From contig NZ_JACWIJ010000002.1 in NCBI RefSeq assembly GCF_017811175.1, positions 1,798,001 through 1,862,000 of the forward strand: a stretch of DNA of 64,000 bases, read 5' to 3'. Both the position numbers and the translations under genes were made by a program. This document shows, in pieces, positions 19,363 through 27,569 of this stretch. The DNA is from Melaminivora jejuensis (lineage in GTDB: Bacteria > Pseudomonadota > Gammaproteobacteria > Burkholderiales > Burkholderiaceae_C). The stretch's first letter is position 1. Each line of letters opens with the position of its first letter. The notes below the pieces were generated by a model. It saw nothing but the letters and a program-made list of their open reading frames with translations. It was not told the origin of the DNA and did no database searches.

Positions 19363-19583
19363 GGTGCCTCGCTTTTTCTACCTGAAGTGATGATTCTGAC
19401 AATTTGCTGCAAGCATGGTAGCCATGCGCATCCATGCAGGAGCATCAATGCGTCCAAGACAGGGTTTTTGCCGAGCAGGGCCAGAGCCTGCCATCGAGCG
19501 GTGCCACGCCAGGCGCACCGCAGCCGGCGATTTCCAAGAAATGCTGACAGCGCCAGCGCCCGGGCACTTCCTAAAATGCCCGG

Positions 19584-20465
19584 GTGACCATACTGCTCAA
19601 CGCCGACCTGCACTGCCATTCCGTCGTCTCTGACGGCACCCTCACGCCCGAAGCGCTGGCCGCGCGGGCGCACGCCAACGGCGTGCAGCTGTGGGCGCTG
19701 ACCGACCACGACGAAATCGGCGGCCAGCAGCGCGCCATCGCTGCCGCCCACGCCCGGGGCCTGGACTATCTGACCGGGGTGGAAATCTCCGTCACCTTTG
19801 CCGACACCACGGTGCACATCGTCGGCCTGGGCTTCGACGCCGCTGACCAGCAACTCGCCGCCGGCCTGCTGGCCACGCGCGGCGGGCGCGGCGAGCGGGC
19901 GCAGGAGATCGCCCGCCAGCTGGCCCAGGCCGGCATCCGCGGCACCTACGAGGGGGCACTCAAATACGTCGGCAATCCCGAGCTGATCTCGCGCACGCAC
20001 TTCGCCCGCCATCTGGTGGACGCTGGCGTGTGCCGCGACACCAGCGAGGTCTTCCGGCGCTTTCTGACCGAGGGCCATCCCGGCTACGTGCCGCACCGCT
20101 GGGCGCGCCTGGGCGATGCCGTGCGCTGGATCCGCGAGGCTGGCGGCATGGCCGTGATCGCCCACCCGGGCCGCTATCGCCTGACGCCGACCGAGGAATA
20201 CGCACTGTTTTCCGAATTCAAGCAGCATGGCGGCGGCGGCGTCGAAGTGGTCACTGGCAGCCACATGCCGTCCGAGTACCCGATCTACGCCGCCATGGCG
20301 CAGGAGTTCGGCCTGGCCGCCTCGCGCGGCAGCGACTTCCACAGCCCCGATGAATCGCACACCGACCTGGGCCGCCTACCCGGCCTGCCGGGCCAGTTGA
20401 CTGCCGTGTGGGAGCGGCTGGAGCACCGCATTCTGCGCGCGCCACCAGCGCGCACAGCCCACTGA
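19584..20465 (+). CDS. PHP-domain phosphoesterase (3',5'-nucleoside bisphosphate phosphatase-like)
   Basis: 293 residues with a GTG start. The PHP metal ligands are all present: ADLHCHSVVSDG near the N-terminus, TDHDE at about 41-45, VEIS, HPGRY at about 193, and SRGSDFHSPDE at about 248-258. This is the YciV/RNase AM group, which removes the 3' phosphate from 3',5'-bisphosphonucleotides and trims 5' ends of RNA. There is no ribosome site; a TAAAAT hexamer ends seven bases before the GTG, so the transcript could be leaderless. It is followed after about 100 bases by a YciO-like gene, the same neighbourhood (yciV-yciO) seen in enterobacteria. Confidence 0.9.
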   Translation: MTILLNADLHCHSVVSDGTLTPEALAARAHANGVQLWALTDHDEIGGQQRAIAAAHARGLDYLTGVEISVTFADTTVHIVGLGFDAADQQLAAGLLATRGGRGERAQEIARQLAQAGIRGTYEGALKYVGNPELISRTHFARHLVDAGVCRDTSEVFRRFLTEGHPGYVPHRWARLGDAVRWIREAGGMAVIAHPGRYRLTPTEEYALFSEFKQHGGGGVEVVTGSHMPSEYPIYAAMAQEFGLAASRGSDFHSPDESHTDLGRLPGLPGQLTAVWERLEHRILRAPPARTAH

Positions 20466-20563
20466 CTCCAGCCCTGCGCCTATCGACAACCACCAGGAAT
20501 CACCGACAACCCGCGCTGCAGGCACAAGGCACGCCAGCGCATGAAAAGAGAGAGCAATCCGCC

Positions 20564-21199
20564 ATGGCCCAACTCTTCGAGGTCTATCCCGACAACCCCC
20601 AGCCGCGCATCCTGAAGCAGGCGCAGCAGCTCCTGGCCGACGGCGGCATCCTGGCCGTACCCACCGATTCCAGCTACGCCCTGGTGTGCCGGCTGGACGA
20701 CAAGGCCACCGTCGATCGGATGCGCCGCGTGCGCCAGATCGACGACAAGCGGCTGCTGACCCTGCTGTGCCGCGACCTGTCGGAACTGGCCAGCTACGCC
20801 CATGTGGACAACCGGCAGTTCCGCCTGCTCAAGCTGGGCACGCCCGGCCCCTACACCTTCATCCTGGAGGCGACCAAGGAAGTGCCGCGCCGCGTCAGCC
20901 ACCCGCAGCGCAAGACCATCGGCCTGCGCGTGCCCGATCGCAAGGGCCTGCAGCTGCTGCTGGAGCTGCACGGCGCACCGCTGCTGGCCACCACGCTGAT
21001 CCTGCCCGGCGAGAGCGAGCCGCTGAACGACCCCGAGGACATCCAGGAGCACCTGGGCAAGCTCATCGACGGCATCGTGGACGCCGGCGGCTGCCCGCTG
21101 GAGCAGACCACGGTGCTCGACCTGACGCCCATGAACAGCGGCGGCGAGCCGCTGGTGGTGCGCGAAGGGCGCGGCAGCCTGGCCAAACTGGGTTTGTGA
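20564..21199 (+). CDS. YciO-like Sua5/TsaC (YrdC-domain) protein
   Basis: 211 residues beginning MAQLFEVYPDNPQPRILKQA. It carries the YrdC fold signature: GGILAVPTDSSYALVCRL, the KRLLTLLC stretch, and a PGPYTFILEATKEVPRR loop that binds nucleotide. Its length and sequence fit YciO. YciO resembles the L-threonylcarbamoyladenylate synthase TsaC, but the E. coli protein is reported to be much less active and is not an essential tRNA t6A enzyme, so I leave the role open. The leader has an AGAGAGAG stretch about 12-20 bases before the ATG. It is likely co-transcribed with the PHP gene upstream. Confidence 0.88.
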   Translation: MAQLFEVYPDNPQPRILKQAQQLLADGGILAVPTDSSYALVCRLDDKATVDRMRRVRQIDDKRLLTLLCRDLSELASYAHVDNRQFRLLKLGTPGPYTFILEATKEVPRRVSHPQRKTIGLRVPDRKGLQLLLELHGAPLLATTLILPGESEPLNDPEDIQEHLGKLIDGIVDAGGCPLEQTTVLDLTPMNSGGEPLVVREGRGSLAKLGL

Positions 21200-21249
21200 A
21201 ACCAGGCCATGACATCAGGCCGTGGGTTGGCAGCACGCGGCCCTTGAAC

Positions 21250-21310
21250 TTCTTTTTTGATAGCTGTCAGCGCTTGCCAGACAAGGGTTTGAGGCTGATT
21301 TCATTCATAT
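21250..21310 (-). repeat. Dispersed ~55-bp repeat, copy 5, intergenic
   Basis: TTTTTTGATAGCTGTCAGCG followed by CTTGCCAGACAAGGGTTTG and AGGCTGATTTCAT is a near-perfect copy in the reverse orientation. It fills the gap between the convergent yciO-like and norD genes. Confidence 0.9.
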
Positions 21311-21322
21311 TTTTTGCCCATT

Positions 21323-23428
21323 TCACTGCGCCACCAGGCGCTGCAGCCACTCCAGCAGCACCTGCGGCAGGCGCTGGGGGTGCTGCAGCAGTGCGTAGTG
21401 GTGCGCGCCGAAGACAGCCGGCAGATAGCTGGCCGCCTGGCGGTCGATGGTCAGGCAAAACGGCGAGATGCCCTGCAGCCGCGCTTCGGTGACCGCCTGG
21501 CGCATGTCCTCCAGGCCGTAGCGGCCTTCGTACTGGTCGATGTCGTTGGGCTTGCCGTCCGACAGCAGCAGCAGCAGGCGGTGCGCCGCCGGCTGGCGCA
21601 TCAGCGTGGCCGTGGCGTGGCGCAAGGCCGCGCCGGCGCGGGTGTAGTGCTCGGGCTCCAGGCCGGCAATGCGCAGGGCCACGTCCTGCCCGTAGTCCTC
21701 GTGAAAATGCTTGACGCCGCGCACCACCACCCCATGCGGCCCCTCGCCGGAGAACGCCTGCACGGCAAACGGCGCGCCCATGCCGTCCAGCGCCAGGCTG
21801 ACCAGCAGCAGCGCCTCGCGCGCCACGTCGATCACGCGCCGCCCCTCGCCCACCCAGGCATCGGTGGAGCCGCTGACATCGATCAGCATCAGTAGCGCCA
21901 GATCGCGCTGCAGCCGCCGATCACTGCGGTACAGGCGCTGGGGCAGCGGCAGGCCGGCGGCGAAGTCGGCGCGCGCCTCGATGCAGGCCTCCAGGTCGAT
22001 ATCGTCGCCGTCGAGCTGGCGGCGCACCGGCACGCGGCGGCTCTTGAGCAGCTCGAAACGCCGGCGCACCTCGTGCAACATGCTGCGGTGCGCATCCAGC
22101 GTGGCCTCCAGCCACTCGGGCGGGCCGGGCGGCGCAGCGCGCAGCCACACCGTGGCGCCGTGCGGGCGATAGCTGGAGCTGCGCCAGTCCCACTCCGGGT
22201 AAGGCAAGGCGGCGTCGGTATCCGGGCCGCCTGCTTGCTCGGCGCCAGCCACCTGCCGGGCCAGATGCTCGGGCGGGTCGTCGGACAGCAGCACTTCCCT
22301 GGGCCGTCCCGGCGTGGCCACCAGGCGCGCTTCGGGCAGTTCGGACAGGGCGTCGGCGAACTCGTCGGCCGCCGTGTCGCTGTCGCGGTCGGTGGGGCGC
22401 TGCAGGCCCATGGGGTCGGCGGCCTGCTCGTGCGGCTGGGCGGTCTGCACCATCCAGGCGCCGGGCTGGCCCTGCTCGTCGTCCTCGTCTTCCTGCGCCT
22501 GGCGCACCTGCGGGCGGCGCGCCAGGCGGGCGCTGCGGGCGGGGCTGGTGTCCGCGTCATCGTTGTCGTCGCCAGCGCTGCGGTGCAGGCTGGCGGTCGC
22601 TGCCGGGGCGCGCAACTCGCCCAGCCAGGCGTCGGCCAGCAGCCAGCGCTGCTGGCGTGCTGGTGCAGCTGGCGACCGCAGGTGGGCAGCAAGCTCCAGC
22701 GCCCGCTGGCGCACCTGCCCGGCGCTGGCCGGCAGGTGGAGCAATGGCTCATCGCCGGTGGTGCCAAGGGCTGCACCCAGGGCCGGGCCAGCATGGGACA
22801 GCAGCAGCGCCCTGCCCGCCGGCGCCTGAAGCACGGCCTGCAGCAAGGCCTCCAGCGGGCGCAGATGGGCCGGCAGGCTGGCCAGCCGGGGCCGCGCGGC
22901 CAGGGCCGCAGCGCGCAGGCGCTGCAGCGGCGCGGCGACGCCCGGCAGGTGCTGCAGCAGCGCATGATCGGCGGCGTGCGCCTCCAGCAGGGTCAGCAGG
23001 GCGTGGGCCAGCGGATCGCGCACCGCAACGGCCAGCTGCGGCGTGCCGCGCTGCGCACGCATGGCTTGTGTCAGTGCCAGGGCGCGGTAGTTTTCTGCGG
23101 CGTCTTCCATGCCTTGCCCGGCTGGCAGCGCTGGCGGCAGCCAGATGCTGGCGCCGTCGGTGGCCGGCAGCGGCACCCTGGGTGCAGGCGGCTCGCCGCG
23201 CTGCAGCCAGCGCGACAGGAAGGTGGGCGGCGCCGGCTGCTGCGCCGGACGCAACAGCAGACCCGGGCCAAGAGCCGCGCAGATCAGCAGATCCAGGCGC
23301 TGGGCGACATCCGCCAGCTGCAGCACCGGCGGGCCGGGCGGCGGCGGACGGTGGCGGCGCCACAGGCGCTGCGCATAGATGGTGGCGTGGCGCGCGGCGT
23401 CGGTGATGACGTCTTCGGCTTCGGCCAT
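21323..23428 (-). CDS. norD: Nitric oxide reductase activation protein NorD
   Basis: 701 residues, soluble. The C-terminal von Willebrand A domain (about 490-700) has the intact MIDAS motif IDVSGSTD and the late LLSDGKPND. Ahead of it is a long low-complexity acidic region (DDNDDADT, QEDEDDEQG), as in other NorD proteins. NorD and the MoxR-type ATPase NorQ together help insert the non-haem iron into NorB. It is the last gene of the norC-norB-norQ-norD order, 18 bases after norQ. It ends against an intergenic repeat copy, and no strong terminator is visible. The family assignment is secure from gene order plus the VWA domain. Confidence 0.93.
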   Translation of the reverse strand: MAEAEDVITDAARHATIYAQRLWRRHRPPPPGPPVLQLADVAQRLDLLICAALGPGLLLRPAQQPAPPTFLSRWLQRGEPPAPRVPLPATDGASIWLPPALPAGQGMEDAAENYRALALTQAMRAQRGTPQLAVAVRDPLAHALLTLLEAHAADHALLQHLPGVAAPLQRLRAAALAARPRLASLPAHLRPLEALLQAVLQAPAGRALLLSHAGPALGAALGTTGDEPLLHLPASAGQVRQRALELAAHLRSPAAPARQQRWLLADAWLGELRAPAATASLHRSAGDDNDDADTSPARSARLARRPQVRQAQEDEDDEQGQPGAWMVQTAQPHEQAADPMGLQRPTDRDSDTAADEFADALSELPEARLVATPGRPREVLLSDDPPEHLARQVAGAEQAGGPDTDAALPYPEWDWRSSSYRPHGATVWLRAAPPGPPEWLEATLDAHRSMLHEVRRRFELLKSRRVPVRRQLDGDDIDLEACIEARADFAAGLPLPQRLYRSDRRLQRDLALLMLIDVSGSTDAWVGEGRRVIDVAREALLLVSLALDGMGAPFAVQAFSGEGPHGVVVRGVKHFHEDYGQDVALRIAGLEPEHYTRAGAALRHATATLMRQPAAHRLLLLLSDGKPNDIDQYEGRYGLEDMRQAVTEARLQGISPFCLTIDRQAASYLPAVFGAHHYALLQHPQRLPQVLLEWLQRLVAQ

Positions 23429-23446
23429 GGCGCTGCTGTCAGCCGT

Positions 23447-24244
23447 TCAGACGAAGGTAGCGTCCACCAGATCGCGCATGGCGGCCACCAGCGCAGCGTC
23501 GTCCGACAGCGGCGCAACGATGGCGTGGATGCAGGCGCGGCGCAGCTCGACGCCGCGCACCGCCAGCTGCGCGGCAGCGACCAGCAGCCGCGTGCTGGGC
23601 ACCTCGGCCAGGCCCCGGTCGTGCAGGGCGCGCAGGCGGGTGGCCAGCTGCACCAGGGCGCGGGCATCAGGCTCGGCAATGGCGCTTTCCTGGACGACGA
23701 TGCGCACCTCGGCCTCGGGCGCCGGGAAGTCGAAGTCCAGCGCCACGAAGCGCTGGCGCGTGCTGGGCTTGAGGTCTTTCAGCATCCGCTGGTAGCCCGG
23801 GTTGTAGGACACCACCAGGCCAAAACCCGGCGCCGCACGCACCAGCTCGCCGGTCTTGTCGATGGGCAGTTCGCGCCGGTGGTCGGTCAGCGGGTGCAGC
23901 ACGACCACCGTGTCCTGGCGCGCCTCGACCACTTCGTCCAGGTAGCACAGCGCGCCGCCCCGCACCGCGCGCGTGAGCGGGCCGTCCTGCCACTCGGTGC
24001 CGTCGCTCTTGATCAGAAAGCGCCCGATCAGATCGCTGGCACTCAGGTCGTCATGGCAGGACACGGTGATCAGGGGCCGGGCCAGGCGCCAGGCCATGTG
24101 CTCGACGAAGCGCGTCTTGCCGCAGCCCGTCGGCCCCTTGAGCATCACCGCCAGGCCCTGGGCGTGGCACTGCTCGAAGACCTCGACCTCGTCGCCCGTG
24201 GGCAGGTAGAACGGCGCGGTGGCAGCCAAGGCGCTGGCGTCCAT
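23447..24244 (-). CDS. norQ: Nitric oxide reductase activation ATPase NorQ (MoxR AAA+)
   Basis: 265 residues, AAA+ ATPase of the MoxR/CbbQ/NorQ type. Walker A is GPTGCGKTRFVEH (about 37-49), Walker B is ALCYLDEVVEAR, and sensor-1 is VVSYNPGYQ. It is thought to form a ring that remodels NorB with the VWA protein NorD so that the FeB site is loaded. The start ATG lies six bases after the norB stop and 18 bases before norD, so the genes are one transcript. Length is normal for the family. Confidence 0.95.
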   Translation of the reverse strand: MDASALAATAPFYLPTGDEVEVFEQCHAQGLAVMLKGPTGCGKTRFVEHMAWRLARPLITVSCHDDLSASDLIGRFLIKSDGTEWQDGPLTRAVRGGALCYLDEVVEARQDTVVVLHPLTDHRRELPIDKTGELVRAAPGFGLVVSYNPGYQRMLKDLKPSTRQRFVALDFDFPAPEAEVRIVVQESAIAEPDARALVQLATRLRALHDRGLAEVPSTRLLVAAAQLAVRGVELRRACIHAIVAPLSDDAALVAAMRDLVDATFV

Positions 24245-24250
24245 GCCGCC

Positions 24251-25624
24251 TCAGACCGTGGCCGCGCGTGCCGGCGCTGCGGGCGGCACGACCGGGTCAC
24301 CCTCACGCACTTCCAGACGCAGCGGGTAGCGGAAGAAGTCGATGATGAACAGCGCCACGCCTACGGCGAAGATGGACGCCGTAATGATCAGCATCACGAA
24401 ATGCACCTGGATCTTGAGCTGCGCATCCAGGTAGCCCATGCCCATGATGCGCTCCAGATAGACCTGCCCGATGCCGGCGGTGGCAAACGACAAGGTCATG
24501 CCGAACATGCCGGCCAGCTGCATCCAGAACGCCGTGTAGCCCATCGAGGTGCCTTCTTCGGGGCGGCGGGTGAAGTGCGGCAGGGCGTAGCTGATCATGG
24601 CCATGACGATCATGGCGTAGGCACCATAGAAAGCTGCGTGGCCGTGCATGGCGGTGATCAAGGTGCCGTGCGTCCATTTGTTGACGCTGGGGAAGGTGTG
24701 CGCCAGGCCCAAGAGGCCCGCGCCGAACATGGTGTACACGGCGCTGCCCACCGTCCAGTGCAGGGCCAGCTTGTTCGGGTGCGCCAGGCCTGAGCGGCGC
24801 ATGGCGTAGTAGGCGTACATGGCCATGCCGACCAAGGCCGCCGGCTCCAGTGCGCTGAAGAAGCCGCCGATGGGCAGCCAGTAGGCCGGCACGCCCACCC
24901 AGTAATAGTGGTGCGCCGTGCCCAGGATGCCGGCGATGAAGACCAGGCCGACGATGACGTAGAGCCACTTTTCCATGACCTCACGGTCGGCGCCGGACAG
25001 GCGGATCAGGAGATAGGCCAGAAAGCCGCCCTGGATCATCTCCCACACGCCTTCCACCCACAGGTGGATGGTCCACCAGCGGTAGAAGATGGAGACGGTG
25101 TAGTTGTGATACTCCAGCAGCGCCGGCACATACAGCACCGCCGCCAGGCCCAGGCCGCCCAGCAGCACTCCTTCGGGCGTGGTGAAGCGGCCCGACTTCC
25201 TGATCGTCATGCCGATGTTGTAGAGAAAGATCAGCATGGCCACGACGATGGCCAGCTTGGATGGCAGGGGCTGCTCCAGCAGCTTGTTGCCGGTGCCGTA
25301 GCGAAACAGGTAGCCCACCACCGTGGCCACGCCCATGACCACCCACAGCACCAGCTGGATGTAGGCGAGTTTCACGCTGTGCAGCTCGGTGCGCGACTCG
25401 TCGGGCACCATCCAGTAGGTGGCTCCCATGAAACCGCAGATGACCCACACGATCAGCACATTGGTGTGGATCATCTTGGTCACGTCAAAGGGCAGGATGT
25501 ACAGCAGCGGGTCTGGCCCCAGGTACTTGGTGGCCGAGAGCAGACCGAAGACGATCTGCAGCCCGAACAAGGCCACAGCAACGGCAAAGTACCAGTAGGC
25601 GACGGCTTGGGACTTGTATCTCAT
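24251..25624 (-). CDS. norB: Nitric oxide reductase large subunit (cNOR type)
   Basis: 457 residues with twelve membrane helices, the quinol-independent cNOR length. It reduces two NO to N2O in the inner membrane. Conserved His ligands to haem b, haem b3 and FeB are seen in IHTNVLIVW, TIHLWVEGVWEMIQ (with the Glu residues needed for proton delivery), LGTAHHYYWVG and ITAMHGHAAFYGAY. There is no N-terminal extension of the qNOR type, and a NorC gene is adjacent, so the electron donor should be a cytochrome. The ATG at 25624 with a GGAG seven bases upstream is preferred; the upstream in-frame extension is unsupported. Confidence 0.97.
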   Translation of the reverse strand: MRYKSQAVAYWYFAVAVALFGLQIVFGLLSATKYLGPDPLLYILPFDVTKMIHTNVLIVWVICGFMGATYWMVPDESRTELHSVKLAYIQLVLWVVMGVATVVGYLFRYGTGNKLLEQPLPSKLAIVVAMLIFLYNIGMTIRKSGRFTTPEGVLLGGLGLAAVLYVPALLEYHNYTVSIFYRWWTIHLWVEGVWEMIQGGFLAYLLIRLSGADREVMEKWLYVIVGLVFIAGILGTAHHYYWVGVPAYWLPIGGFFSALEPAALVGMAMYAYYAMRRSGLAHPNKLALHWTVGSAVYTMFGAGLLGLAHTFPSVNKWTHGTLITAMHGHAAFYGAYAMIVMAMISYALPHFTRRPEEGTSMGYTAFWMQLAGMFGMTLSFATAGIGQVYLERIMGMGYLDAQLKIQVHFVMLIITASIFAVGVALFIIDFFRYPLRLEVREGDPVVPPAAPARAATV

Positions 25625-25676
25625 GGCGAACTCCGGCGAAGGCCTGGGCGGCGGTCGTGTTGTGCTGTGCAACGGC

Positions 25677-26549
25677 TTATTTCAGGGACATCAGATAGGC
25701 CACGAGCTGGTCGATCTGCTCGGGCGTCAAGTCCTTGCCGTAGGTGGTGGGCATGAACGAGGTGCCGTCGGCCGAGTACATGGGCCCGGGCACCAGGTGC
25801 GCGCTGGGCTCCATGATGGATTCGTGCAGGTAGGCGGACACATCCTTGGCCTGGCCCTTGTAGTCGCTCGACGCCAGCAGCGCCTCGGTGCGGCCCACGA
25901 CGCCGGCCAGCGACGGCCCGGCCATGTCCACGCCCGGCGCCGTGGAGTGGCAGGCCGTGCAGGCCGGCGTGGCCGTGCGAAACACCCGCTCGCCCAGGGC
26001 GATGGGGTTCTCGTCGCCGGCCAGCGGACGCGCGCCGGGGGGCGCAGCTATGCTGCCGCGCTCGACCTTGGCGTCGCTGGTCTGCTGATCGACGCTGCGG
26101 TCGGCGCCGGGCAGGGCCGAGCCGGTGACCAGGATGGGGCGCGGCGGCCAGCCCTGGTTGTCCACGTTGCTGACCCACTCGAAGAAGGCGATCAGGCCGG
26201 CGATGTCCTCGTCGCTCAAGTCCTGCTTGGGCATCAGGCGGCGGTGGCGCTGCTCGTCGTAGAACTTGGACGGGTCTTTCATGTAGGCCTTGAGATAGGC
26301 CTCGCCGCGCAGCTTGGTGATCTTGGTGAGATCAGGAGCGTAGTAGGCGCCTTCGCCAAACAGCGTGTGGCAGTTGATGCAGTTGTTCCTGTGCCAGACA
26401 TCCTTGCCCAGCGTCACCGCCGGGGTGATGGACTCGGCATTGGTGAGCTGGTCGAACTTGCGATGGCTGTCCAAGGTGAGAATGAGAAAGGCCGCCGCCG
26501 AGATGGCCGTGGCGACGATGGCGAAAAGACGTGTCTGGCGCTTGTTCAT
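25677..26549 (-). CDS. norC: Nitric oxide reductase cytochrome c subunit, dihaem form
   Basis: 290 residues, almost twice the usual NorC length of about 150. An N-terminal membrane anchor (about 7-26) is followed by the standard NorC domain with CINCH at 57-61, GEGAYYAPDL, and a Met ligand in RLMPKQDLS. A Pro/Ala linker (about 135-185) then leads to a second cytochrome c domain with CTACH at 197-201 and FMPTTYG as the likely Met-ligand region. The protein therefore looks like NorC fused to a small class I cytochrome that could deliver electrons itself. It has a GGGAG site before the ATG and is 52 bases upstream of norB. A 39-codon ORF precedes it. Confidence 0.94.
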   Translation of the reverse strand: MNKRQTRLFAIVATAISAAAFLILTLDSHRKFDQLTNAESITPAVTLGKDVWHRNNCINCHTLFGEGAYYAPDLTKITKLRGEAYLKAYMKDPSKFYDEQRHRRLMPKQDLSDEDIAGLIAFFEWVSNVDNQGWPPRPILVTGSALPGADRSVDQQTSDAKVERGSIAAPPGARPLAGDENPIALGERVFRTATPACTACHSTAPGVDMAGPSLAGVVGRTEALLASSDYKGQAKDVSAYLHESIMEPSAHLVPGPMYSADGTSFMPTTYGKDLTPEQIDQLVAYLMSLK

Positions 26550-26591
26550 GGCAGCTCCCGGATAGCTTGCAGCGGCATGGAGTGGCGGGCG

Positions 26592-26711
26592 TCAGACGCC
26601 TATGCCGGCCCAGTAGGTGATGGCCATGGTGCCGGCATAGACCATGGCCACGGCCATCAGCAGCACGATGGCGAGCGCGAATATCTTCAGAGGGGCGTAC
26701 CAGACATGCAT
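26592..26711 (-). CDS. Small membrane protein at the head of the nor operon
   Basis: A 39-residue ORF, MHVWYAPLKIFALAIVLL through YAGTMAITYWAGIGV, with a GGAG eight bases before its ATG. A single long hydrophobic helix covers most of the chain, with short Tyr/Trp-containing ends. It ends 42 bases before norC on the same strand and is the first ORF after the predicted operator, so it is probably translated from the nor transcript. I do not recognise it as NorE or NorF, which are larger. A role as a small subunit or assembly factor of the reductase is possible but not shown. Confidence 0.6.
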   Translation of the reverse strand: MHVWYAPLKIFALAIVLLMAVAMVYAGTMAITYWAGIGV

Positions 26712-26782
26712 GGGGGGTGCTCCAGTTGTTCTTGGACGGCCCGCCGCCTTGCACGCCGGGCCTTGCCGGGCATTGTTGAGGC

Positions 26783-26796
26783 TTGACCAGGGTCAC
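26783..26796. promoter_or_regulatory. Dnr/Nnr (FNR-type) operator for the nor operon
   Basis: TTGACCAGGGTCAC is a TTGAC-N4-GTCAA-type dyad with one mismatch in the last base. It lies 72 bases upstream of the small membrane ORF that begins the nor transcript and also upstream of the divergent M50 protease gene. Sites of this form bind Dnr/Nnr regulators of denitrification genes. A similar box is found upstream of the Crp/Fnr gene at 61 kb. Confidence 0.65.
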
Positions 26797-26845
26797 TGAT
26801 GTCGGACAAGCGCCCACGACCTGTGGGACATGGCCGACAGTCCTC

Positions 26846-27532
26846 ATGCGCGACAATCGCCCCGTGCCCTCCTCCGACATCATCCAGACCGTCCTGATCT
26901 ACGCCCTGCCCGTGCTGTTTTCCATCACGGCGCACGAGGCCGCGCACGGCTACGCCGCGCGCCACTTCGGCGACAACACCGCCTACATGCTGGGGCGCAT
27001 CACGCTCAACCCGGTCAAGCACATCGACCCCATCGGCACCATATTGATGCCGCTGCTGCTGTACTTTTCCACCTCCGGCGCCTTCGTGTTCGGCTACGCC
27101 AAGCCGGTGCCGGTCGATTTCGGCAAGCTCAGGCACCCTAAGCGCGACATGGTCTGGGTGGCGCTGGCCGGGCCGGCGTCCAACTTCGTGCAAGCCATCG
27201 CCTGGGCGCTCTTGCTGTTCGCGCTGCTGGCGCTGGATGTGGCCGAGCCGTTCTTTTTGCAAATGGCGCGCGCCGGCATCCTGGTCAACCTGGTCATGTG
27301 GGCCTTCAACCTGTTTCCGCTGCCACCGCTCGACGGCGGGCGCGTGCTGGCCGGCCTGCTGCCGATGCGCCAGGCGCTGTGGCTGTCGCGCATCGAGCCC
27401 TATGGCTTTTTCATCGTGCTGGCGCTGGTGCTGGCCGGCGTGGTGGGCGCGCTGTGGCTGCGCCCGCTGATGTCGCTGGGCTACGGCGCCATCAACCTGC
27501 TGCTCAGCCCCTTTGCCGGGCTGCTGCGCTGA
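26846..27532 (+). CDS. Site-2-protease-type M50 metalloprotease
   Basis: About 228 residues, integral membrane zinc protease. The zinc motif HEAAH (in SITAHEAAHGYAARHF) and the later NPVKHIDPIGT and LPPLDGGR motif, with the Asp as third ligand, are present; about five hydrophobic helices surround them. It is the short type without PDZ or CBS domains. Two starts are possible: ATG at 26846 or GTG at 26864. The GTG leaves a GACAAT hexamer seven bases upstream and no ribosome site, so a leaderless message would fit; I list the longer form. It precedes trpS by 37 bases in the same direction. Confidence 0.88.
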   Translation: MRDNRPVPSSDIIQTVLIYALPVLFSITAHEAAHGYAARHFGDNTAYMLGRITLNPVKHIDPIGTILMPLLLYFSTSGAFVFGYAKPVPVDFGKLRHPKRDMVWVALAGPASNFVQAIAWALLLFALLALDVAEPFFLQMARAGILVNLVMWAFNLFPLPPLDGGRVLAGLLPMRQALWLSRIEPYGFFIVLALVLAGVVGALWLRPLMSLGYGAINLLLSPFAGLLR

Positions 27533-27569
27533 ACCTGCTTTTTCTGCCTCGTCCTCCGTGTCTCCATCC

